The notes beneath the pieces are model-generated. The model saw only the letters and a list, made by a program, of their open reading frames with translations, ran no database searches and was not told where the DNA came from. From the NCBI GenBank assembly GCA_049325575.1, contig JBMOLK010000041.1, forward strand, positions 1-21,123: a stretch of 21,123 nt of DNA, in the 5' to 3' direction. This DNA is from JBMOLK01 sp049325575. Its GTDB lineage: Bacteria > Bacillota > Clostridia > Acetivibrionales > Acetivibrionaceae. Every line of letters begins with the position of its first letter. Positions within the stretch are counted from its first letter, which is position 1. A program made the translations under genes and the position numbers. Below are positions 16,501 through 21,123 of this stretch, one piece after another.

Positions 16501-19500
16501 CGCTTTTGACAGTGTTAATACAATAAAGGACCCATATGATAAGATAATAGAACATAAATATGATCTTAAAGGAAACCTTACTAAGCAAAAAGATAAGAGG
16601 GATAACTGGAGTTTATTTAGCTATTACAAGAATAATAAGCTTAAGGAGAAGAAGATACCTCTTGAATACAACAGCAGCGGAAGTATACTATACTACATAG
16701 AAAGCTATGTCTATGATGGGGCTGGTAATCTAACTCAAAAAACTGTTACAGGGACTAAGGATCCACTTTCAAAAAGGGTTACAGACTATACCTATTATGA
16801 CAATGACTTGCTTGAGACTATAAAGGATAACAGTGGAGCATACTCTAAAAACTACTATGACAAGAACGGAAACCTTATAAAAACCGAAACTCTAAGAGAT
16901 GTAGGAAAATTTGATATAACAAAGATTGAGTATGATAACCTTGACAGGAAGGTAAAAGACATTAGATTGATAGACGAGACAAGCGTATATAATGCTGCAA
17001 GCCTTCCAAATATAGCTAGTATAAGAGATCCGGAATACCTTGGCAAGATACAGCTAATAACCGGCTATGAGTACGATATCCTTGGTAATCTCAAAAAGGT
17101 AATAGACTCAAGAGCCTATGGATATTTATCTACAGATACCGTAAAGAGGGATAAATATACCACTTGGTATACTTATGACATATTGAACAGAATAGAGAAG
17201 GTAATAAGAGAGCATAACGGCACAGATGTATACAGGCAATACTACTATGATGCTGTAGGGAATAAAACAAAAGAGAGAAATGAGAGGGGCTATTTTACAG
17301 AGTACACTTATGATGATGTAAATAGGCTAAAGACAATAAAAGACCCATTAGGAAAGATAATGAGATATGACTACGACCTCTCGGGTAATATGACATCTCA
17401 GACTAATGCCAAAAGCTATACTGTTTCCTATACCTATGACAAGCTAAACAGACTTGAAACTGTTAAAGATCCTTATGAAAGGATAATAAGTAAAAGAGTA
17501 TATGATGCTAACAGCAATGTGATAAAGGAAATAGATGCAAAAGGCTACCTGTCTGGTACTACAGATGATACAAGGTATGGAACTTTGTATACCTATGATT
17601 TGGCTAACAGGCTTGTAAAGGTTGTTGACCCGGTAGTACTTGAAAAGGGTGGGCCTACAAAACATACTGCTAAGTACGAGTATAACCAGTATGGTCAAAA
17701 GATAATGGCCTATGATGCATTGGATAATGTGACAAAATATGAATATGACGAGGCTGGAAGGCTTAAAAAAGTAACTGATGCTCTGGATGTAGATATACAA
17801 TATTCATATGACAAAGCAGGTAATAAGCTTTCCATGACTAATGGAAAGAATAAGGTTACTAGTTACAGCTATGGTGATTATGGTATACTTCTATCATACC
17901 TGGATGCTAATAATAGGCCTTCATCCTACAAGTACGACCTTGCTCTAAATAAGGCAAGTGTACTGGATAGAAAGGGTAATGAAACTCTATACACCTATGA
18001 TTCAAGGAATCTATTACTTACAAGAAGTGTACCTAAGACTGGAGACAGTATAAGCTATACCTATGATGGGGTTGGGAACCGGGTAAAGATGACTGATGCC
18101 ACAGGAACCCTTGATTATACCTATGACGAGAACAACAGGCTAAAAACCATCTCAAAAGCAGGAATAGAACAGATTTCCTACACTTATGACGATATAGGAA
18201 ATATAGATACCGTAAAGGATAAGAAAGGATTTACAACAAGCTATACCTACGACAGATCAAGTAGGATGGAAACAATAAAATATACAGCAGCCGGAGTTAG
18301 TAAAACAACAAGCTATGTCTATGACATAAACGGAAACAGGGAATCTGTATCCTACCATGGAGGTGTTAAGGAAGAGTATACCTATGACAAAAACAACAAA
18401 CTACTTACACTGATAAATAAAAGGGCTGACGGAAGTATTATTTCAAGCTATGGTTATACCTACGATCTGGTAGGGCGCCAGGATACAAAGACTGACAGCT
18501 ATGGTACTACATTATATAATTATGATAGTGTAGGAAGAATATTAAAGGTTACTGCGCCAGGTAAGACTTCGGTATATACCTATGATAATGCTGGAAATAG
18601 GCAAACCCTAAATGAAACCTATACCTCCGAGCAATCAAGCGGCTATAAGGATGAAGCTACAGGAAATGAAGTAAAATATAAGATAAAGAATGTACAATAC
18701 GTATACTCTGATGCAAACGAGCTGTTGAAGGCCGTAGAAATAATGAAGGATGCTGCAGGTCATGAGGTAGTAAGGAAGACGATAGACTATAAGTATGACA
18801 ATAACGGTAACCAGACTCTTCAAACGGTGAGTTATGTAAAACAATATTCACCTGTTACAGAAGATTCGATCGGAATAGTTATTGTCGGAGGAGGCGCTTC
18901 AGGACCTACAGGAGAAATCAGTAACCTTATAGAGACTGTAACTAATGAGTATGACGGATTTAACAGACTAAAGAAGATAGAAACCGTAAAATCAAATGTA
19001 AAGATAATATCAGAGTTTACCTATAATGGTGACGATTTAAGGGTCAGGAAGACTGTAAAGAAATCTACATCAGCGTATGCTGCTGAAGTAACCAACTACC
19101 TTTATGACAGACAACATGTTATACTGGAGACAGATGGAAGCGACAATGTAAAGGTCAGATATGTACGGGGAATAAAGTACATAGCAAGAATAGATGCTTT
19201 AAACAAACACTCATATTTCCTTTATAACGGGCACGGTGATGTAGTGCATACTGTAAGTGAGGAAGGGGTGGTAGAGAACAACTATGACTATGACATATGG
19301 GGCAATCCTACACTTGCAATAGAAGAGTACAGCTGTGCCATAAGGTATGCTGGTGAATTCTACGATGTTGAAACTGGGCTTTACTACCTAAGAGCAAGAT
19401 ACTATGACCCATACACAGGAAGGTTTGTATCGGAGGACAGCTACTGGGGTGAAGATGCAAATCCACTTAGCATTAATTTGTATACATATTGCCATAATGA

Positions 19501-21109
19501 TCCTGTAAACTTTATAGATCCGACAGGGCACTTTGCTCAAATAGCTGGAGGGTTACGTGGTAGTTTTTCAATTGGTTTACCTGATATAGTAAAGTCAGTA
19601 TCTGAAGAACTTAAGGCCAAGGAAAATGCTAAGCAGGCAGCAGAAAAAGCGGTCGAGTCTATAGTTACTATAGATAAAAAGCCTAAAGTAAGTGGAAAAG
19701 ATAGAATTGGTGTGGACTCTGATTTGAGTCAACATTTGAATGATGAAATCGAGAAACTGACGGAAGAGTTTATTGCTAGAAACAACTCAGATGAAACAGC
19801 TGATAGCAGCAATAAAGGTGGGAATACCAATAATACTGTAACAGAAACTAATGGTGGTAATAGTAACCAAACAACAGATTCAAATCCTAAGGAAGAAAAT
19901 ATTGCAACAGTTTTATTGGATGAGGCATTGCAATTAACTTCAACAGAAGTATTTAACCCTTTAGTATTACAGCTGCAGAAAAAGCTGAATGAATTGGGGT
20001 ATGTAGATAAAAATGGTAAACCTTTAGATGAAGACGGATGGTTTTATACTAATACGTTATATGCTGTGAATGCATTTAAAGAAGCTAATGGACTTTGGAA
20101 TTTTGGAGAGTATGAAGGAAAAGTAGGACAAACTACATGGGATTTGATGTTCTCTGATAGAGCAAAGAGGTACGTAAAACCACAAACTGTTTCGGTGGAA
20201 AATACACTTGATTCAGCGCAGGGAAATAACAACAATAATAATGGTTTTTCTGGAGGAGTTTATTATAGTATAGCAGATGGAGGTAGTAATTATACTAATA
20301 ATTACAATGTTCCATCCAACAGTTATCATGGTTCTTATCAGGGACCTGGATATAATAATGCTAGTGCAGATGGATCTTCAACTCAGGGGACGGGTTATGC
20401 TGTGATCAAGCCTGAAGACATATCAACATATGGTGAAGATTCAATTGTGTACAAAGCTCTTTTAAGATTACAAAATAGCCTTGATGATGCATATTCCGAA
20501 AATGCGAAGAAAACAGGTCTTTCTGAGTATTCTGTATCTGCTATTAAGGATTTAGAAGCAGAAGTAAGAAGGATTGCAAAGAAATTAAACAATAAGATTG
20601 ATGCTCCTTATTCAGTAGGTGTAGGTCCATTAAAAAAGAATTTAAATTATGTAGAAATGGTTTTATATGCAGATAATCCGGAGATTGTTGATGACTGGTT
20701 ATGGACTGGAGGAGAAGCAAATTCTAGTTCAATAGTATTATTTAATAAGGATAATAGTAGTTATGATGCAAGTAATCAAAATGCATTTTTACATGCCTAC
20801 TGGAATGGCTTAATGGTTCAGAAGATGGGTCTTTCTAATGCAAAAAAGTGGGCTGATGCGCATGAGTTTGGTGCAAGTAATAATACAGGTATTGAAAAGT
20901 ATATGGATTTATTTAATAATGCTAAGGGTAGGGAAATTGCATTATCAGTAATGAATGATACATCTATTACTTATAAAACGGCTGAGATAAGCCATCGAAT
21001 ATATAATGCTGTTGGAGAAGGCATATTAAGAAGGGTAGTAAATGGCAAACTTGTTCCAACAGATAATTCTAGTTATAAGCCTGATTACCCTATATATTTG
21101 GGACCATAA
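10502..21109 (+). CDS. Giant Sec-exported RHS/YD-repeat protein with PG-binding and putative toxin C-terminus
   Basis: The 3535-residue protein starts at GTG 10502, 24 nt after gene B, with a purine-rich AGTGGGGTG (10485-10493) ahead. A signal peptide (1-27, YA-E) shows Sec export; no VgrG or PAAR gene is present, so this is not a type VI effector. Order: N-terminal RHS shell region (about 40-455, including YINPQTGELSIN), lectin-like insert (460-632), YD repeats (about 643-2886), RHS core (2887-3010, with RARYYDPYTGRF and DPTGH 3006-3010), then a 525-residue variable C-terminus with a peptidoglycan-binding domain (3150-3217), an N/G/S-rich linker and a terminal DUF6973-like domain (3395-3510). 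In this family the YD repeats form a hollow shell that encloses the C-terminal passenger, often a toxin. This is close in plan to Bacillus WapA. The passenger's activity is not known. No frameshift or stop interrupts the 10.6 kb. Confidence 0.93.
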   Translation: MRHICRIFILLLLMAAASVMPLQMVYAETLEEQMNNLIGPKQIYSTFVSPAYMRTNTSEEYINPQTGELSINQADYVLPGRNGLDLEIKRLYKSGTCYAWEMKTSYSNGVWVDYLVSTLATSTFYEDRYNLGVGWRFSFPTIEVSMNSDGSSFMFLHTESGDVYRLIKSENINYTQYYTLENYKLKDIVIKEDTSFTNGSFVSRYVMIDKDGKKTYFDSDGRIQGIVDRNNNMITFNYTSINYTIDGYTKTKILITKITDTVGRVVNIEYKQDENFLLTVNADGTGSSDLQDKFQVIIYLPDNTSDTLSDNKKIIYNKSAFLSSGASRKVVRTRLQNIIGLDGSIKYWFGVEQLGPCDYAIKPGIGFTYSNGGNYTVYNAHENINLIFSHKTNKKTKYTYNTYVKRFGSTGSIQYRKIVKKEDISVSWDGTNISETVKNSQSYSYTGEPDGYPNITSFEEDFDDIYHSMTNYGSWSIENQQYKSIPIYNVSNLAIASGINFSDVTYEAEVEFKSPSSSGGYSEEGLVFRVSNPSYGYYSFNGYLAYINKWGHVYLCVYQNGTMIKEFRPQIIDVMRHHMKIVAKGNNVKLYVDNMEKPLIDITDSTFSSGNIGLLAYNNYTLFDNVKAYVSTCTHATEVTDMRGSRTKYSYDGNQQLINVEESGNDHKVITTTTYDANKMPLKTEKLIYNVVNGQAGTTPVKHIENYSYDQYGNLISYTGPLAARDSDGKPIDGKYTVTYDYYIDKYHVLKSKASKINDTTTSIVKYDVDEKGSIIRETKVHNENGIDKSIVTDFQYDYNDTNPNNDFGNMIRKTVKYIDNSENTYVTNYEYGIDADGTDQKGGYLTREYNTINVKNADGTTSEKNLEKKYVYDFSTGNLKAEIDKYDNRTNYEYDLFNRVQKVSYSNSSYTKEYIYEDLWNNNKVIKYKDLNGWWYWYKFDIYGNMTGQYISNNSSYGESRVKEYEYDSNGNKTKEIDANGHSIRFSYDSQNRLTKKSFWDKDTTEREYISLKYEVGKDANTLLLVTITDEDGYIKEYGYDKASRLQKEVVTLYYYSSTFGYDYAGNLISVKDRKDKTTSFTYDDLNRLILKKDALNNETKYTYNCLDKVLTKEEPGDKITQYSFDVLGRVSIEKVYKRGSSDYTYKKYEYDNTANKHTLKEGKVEGAKDYLSSEVQYVYDNFNRVSDEYRKIDDSRTCHIKFEYDGNGNKTSQKEFISSTEDRYTVYKYDYDSLGNLKQEEGWIQNDQQRGYFKKMYEKDYAGNLKVFKEWNGSSYNTITFEYDHRNRLKTKTEPYGTSTTKVTTYGYDKRGNMTSESLTKQGEVSERTYEYDGVGNLIRNTDALGNTTRYVYDKNGNRIKEIDPRYYSIAGETANPKIVNTAPRIEYEYDDLNRHIKTTVIDGTKITVLEYKVYDGRGNVIRKVDGERYNAASPISSIGEEYEYDVADRVVKYTSAAAVKYNIDNVQKEFTKRYTYDGSGRVLTEEDSDNNTIKYSYYLNGRVKEKLYPDLTKESYDYDLTGKVEITKTDRADNSTKYYNTIFNKPYRVEYPDNTYEEFSYTNTGKLLSFRDKKGHYISYSYDSNNNLIEEKEQYRSDSQNFYYRLLKYSYDEMNNIKDKETYEIKSCYTEQIPDVIVSAGDKVEYAYDKAGRLKTVSGPNGRETIYDYDAKGNLTFQKRKVSDGIYDIKRYEYDILNRVTKEILLVESNDIDPLHLPSNLYDADYPTKVKAITSYEYYNNSKLMKKVDPYGNSTDYEYDFDGRMTKLKDEELNETKFIYDLRGNLTKKINARLKAVDYEYDSMNRLIRLKTPAADGSTAVTRYIYDKMGNLKKEIKPKYYDAAKDTSEFVEAMTGISYTYDNMNRLVTTLSPEGNVISIQKYDANGNVIKVVDGIRYNGNIDTSPGTVYSYDFMNRVNQVTDALNNNSYIEYDVLGRIVSKKDARSKVTSYEYYPDGTLWREKFADTGVREHTYDKLGRKVTEKDQMGHMTIYTYNAFDSVNTIKDPYDKIIEHKYDLKGNLTKQKDKRDNWSLFSYYKNNKLKEKKIPLEYNSSGSILYYIESYVYDGAGNLTQKTVTGTKDPLSKRVTDYTYYDNDLLETIKDNSGAYSKNYYDKNGNLIKTETLRDVGKFDITKIEYDNLDRKVKDIRLIDETSVYNAASLPNIASIRDPEYLGKIQLITGYEYDILGNLKKVIDSRAYGYLSTDTVKRDKYTTWYTYDILNRIEKVIREHNGTDVYRQYYYDAVGNKTKERNERGYFTEYTYDDVNRLKTIKDPLGKIMRYDYDLSGNMTSQTNAKSYTVSYTYDKLNRLETVKDPYERIISKRVYDANSNVIKEIDAKGYLSGTTDDTRYGTLYTYDLANRLVKVVDPVVLEKGGPTKHTAKYEYNQYGQKIMAYDALDNVTKYEYDEAGRLKKVTDALDVDIQYSYDKAGNKLSMTNGKNKVTSYSYGDYGILLSYLDANNRPSSYKYDLALNKASVLDRKGNETLYTYDSRNLLLTRSVPKTGDSISYTYDGVGNRVKMTDATGTLDYTYDENNRLKTISKAGIEQISYTYDDIGNIDTVKDKKGFTTSYTYDRSSRMETIKYTAAGVSKTTSYVYDINGNRESVSYHGGVKEEYTYDKNNKLLTLINKRADGSIISSYGYTYDLVGRQDTKTDSYGTTLYNYDSVGRILKVTAPGKTSVYTYDNAGNRQTLNETYTSEQSSGYKDEATGNEVKYKIKNVQYVYSDANELLKAVEIMKDAAGHEVVRKTIDYKYDNNGNQTLQTVSYVKQYSPVTEDSIGIVIVGGGASGPTGEISNLIETVTNEYDGFNRLKKIETVKSNVKIISEFTYNGDDLRVRKTVKKSTSAYAAEVTNYLYDRQHVILETDGSDNVKVRYVRGIKYIARIDALNKHSYFLYNGHGDVVHTVSEEGVVENNYDYDIWGNPTLAIEEYSCAIRYAGEFYDVETGLYYLRARYYDPYTGRFVSEDSYWGEDANPLSINLYTYCHNDPVNFIDPTGHFAQIAGGLRGSFSIGLPDIVKSVSEELKAKENAKQAAEKAVESIVTIDKKPKVSGKDRIGVDSDLSQHLNDEIEKLTEEFIARNNSDETADSSNKGGNTNNTVTETNGGNSNQTTDSNPKEENIATVLLDEALQLTSTEVFNPLVLQLQKKLNELGYVDKNGKPLDEDGWFYTNTLYAVNAFKEANGLWNFGEYEGKVGQTTWDLMFSDRAKRYVKPQTVSVENTLDSAQGNNNNNNGFSGGVYYSIADGGSNYTNNYNVPSNSYHGSYQGPGYNNASADGSSTQGTGYAVIKPEDISTYGEDSIVYKALLRLQNSLDDAYSENAKKTGLSEYSVSAIKDLEAEVRRIAKKLNNKIDAPYSVGVGPLKKNLNYVEMVLYADNPEIVDDWLWTGGEANSSSIVLFNKDNSSYDASNQNAFLHAYWNGLMVQKMGLSNAKKWADAHEFGASNNTGIEKYMDLFNNAKGREIALSVMNDTSITYKTAEISHRIYNAVGEGILRRVVNGKLVPTDNSSYKPDYPIYLGP
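11879..12397 (+). other. Lectin/glucanase-fold-like insert in the RHS N-terminal region
   Basis: RHS residues 460-632. A run FEEDFDDIYHSM then SWSIENQQYKSI, a long beta-rich middle (YEAEVEF, GLVFRVSNPS), HHMKIVAKGNNVKLYVDN, and the closing GNIGLLAYNNYTLFDNVKAY follow the order of DUF1080/LamG-type concanavalin-like domains, which commonly bind glycans. It interrupts the YD pattern: SYSYTGE lies before it and TKYSYDGN after it. A ligand-binding role is inferred. Confidence 0.6.
12428..19159 (+). repeat. YD-repeat array with a higher-order superrepeat (protein level)
   Basis: RHS residues 643-2886 are built of units of about 21 residues with YxYD-x-x-GN/NR and K-x-x-D-x-x-G-N-x-x cores (for example YTYDDVNRLKTIKDPLGK). 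Above this there is a longer period. P1721 and D1897 are matched by P2169 and D2345, each pair exactly 448 residues (1344 nt) apart, and D1428 is a more diverged equivalent 469 residues earlier. Repeats are degenerate at the DNA level, as expected for old duplications. Confidence 0.85.
19160..19531 (+). other. RHS-associated core domain
   Basis: RHS residues 2887-3010. The segment begins YVRGIKYIARID, continues with FLYNGHGDVVHTV, YDYDIWGNP, YAGEFYDVETGLYYLRARYY, GRFVSED and NLYTYCHNDPVNFIDPTGH. This is the strongly conserved plug that closes the YD shell and precedes the variable passenger. Many RHS proteins cut themselves close to the DPxG element; whether this one does cannot be decided from sequence alone. 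Confidence 0.9.
19949..20155 (+). other. Peptidoglycan-binding domain (PGBD-1 like) in the variable RHS C-terminus
   Basis: RHS residues 3150-3218. VLQLQKKLNELGY, then DGWFYTNTLYAVNAFKEANGL, and GKVGQTTWDLMF match the three-helix peptidoglycan-binding pattern (LQ-x-L-x-x-LGY, D-G-x-F/Y-G-x-x-T-x-x-A-V-x-x-F-Q, V-G-x-x-T-W), with an atypically long loop between the first and second parts. It would bind cell wall. Confidence 0.75.
20684..21031 (+). other. C-terminal DUF6973-like domain, putative toxin
   Basis: RHS residues 3395-3510. Conserved-looking polar residues are NAFLHAYWN (H3431, W3434, N3435), DAHE (3452-3455), MDLFNN (D3469, N3472, N3473) and G3476-R3477. I recall this arrangement (HAxWN, DAHE, MDLxNNxxGR) from domains labelled DUF6973 at the ends of secreted proteins. 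The position behind an RHS core is that of a polymorphic toxin. The histidine, aspartate and glutamate set would suit metal or hydrolytic chemistry, but no activity is known to me. Confidence 0.55.
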
Positions 21110-21123
21110 TTATGTTGTGAAAG

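Noticed and set aside
12428..19159. Regularly recurring DNA words such as TATACCTATGA as a possible CRISPR or satellite repeat
   Set aside because: They encode the YxYD motif in one continuous reading frame, differ in sequence and spacing, and have no constant repeat length.
10502..21109. RHS protein as a type VI secretion effector
   Set aside because: It has a Sec signal peptide and sits in a Gram-positive-like operon with no VgrG, PAAR or Hcp gene.

Overview
The window reads as a low-GC Gram-positive chromosome, most likely an anaerobic clostridium of the cellulolytic Ruminiclostridium/Acetivibrio type. This is an inference from AT-rich composition, strong purine-rich Shine-Dalgarno sites, Sec signal peptides ending in AxA, a VanZ-family protein and the general style of the surface proteins. 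No rRNA, tRNA, CRISPR array or insertion sequence was recognised.

Left part (1-4386), housekeeping or cell-envelope genes: the start of a minus-strand membrane protein that resembles the N-terminus of polyprenyl-phosphate sugar transferases and runs off the window; a divergent VanZ-like membrane protein (473-949); and a large SWIM/SNF2 ATPase (best start 1072, not the longest frame at 1018), which ends at a clear intrinsic terminator. A 16-bp near-perfect inverted repeat lies over the SNF2 promoter.

Middle (4387-4823): a 437-nt AT-rich leader without a credible gene. It holds two candidate sigma-A promoters and then a strong intrinsic terminator about 90 nt before the next start codon. This is the layout of a transcription attenuator or riboswitch, but it matches no riboswitch class that I recognise.

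Right part (4824-21109): four tightly packed genes (gaps 20, 6 and 24 nt), all exported by Sec signals, probably one transcript of more than 16 kb. They are: (1) a subtilisin (S8) with intact catalytic residues D208/H268/S424, fused to a long tail resembling phage tail receptor-binding modules, a coiled coil and a cohesin-like sandwich; (2) and (3) two small secreted alpha-helical proteins sharing a GKSW-containing motif; (4) a 3535-residue RHS/YD-repeat protein with a lectin-like insert, about 2200 residues of YD repeats with a 448-residue superperiod, a conserved RHS core ending in DPTGH, then a variable C-terminus with a peptidoglycan-binding domain and a terminal histidine/aspartate-rich domain (H3431, DAHE 3452-3455, MDLFNN 3468-3473) resembling DUF6973.

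Working model (inference): a Sec-exported, wall-associated RHS toxin locus, comparable in logic to Bacillus WapA with the subtilisin WprA, in which the co-transcribed protease and helical proteins mature, anchor or present the giant RHS shell. The protease itself carries receptor-binding modules that look borrowed from phage tails. Any immunity gene would lie just beyond the right edge, which is only 14 nt after the RHS stop codon.
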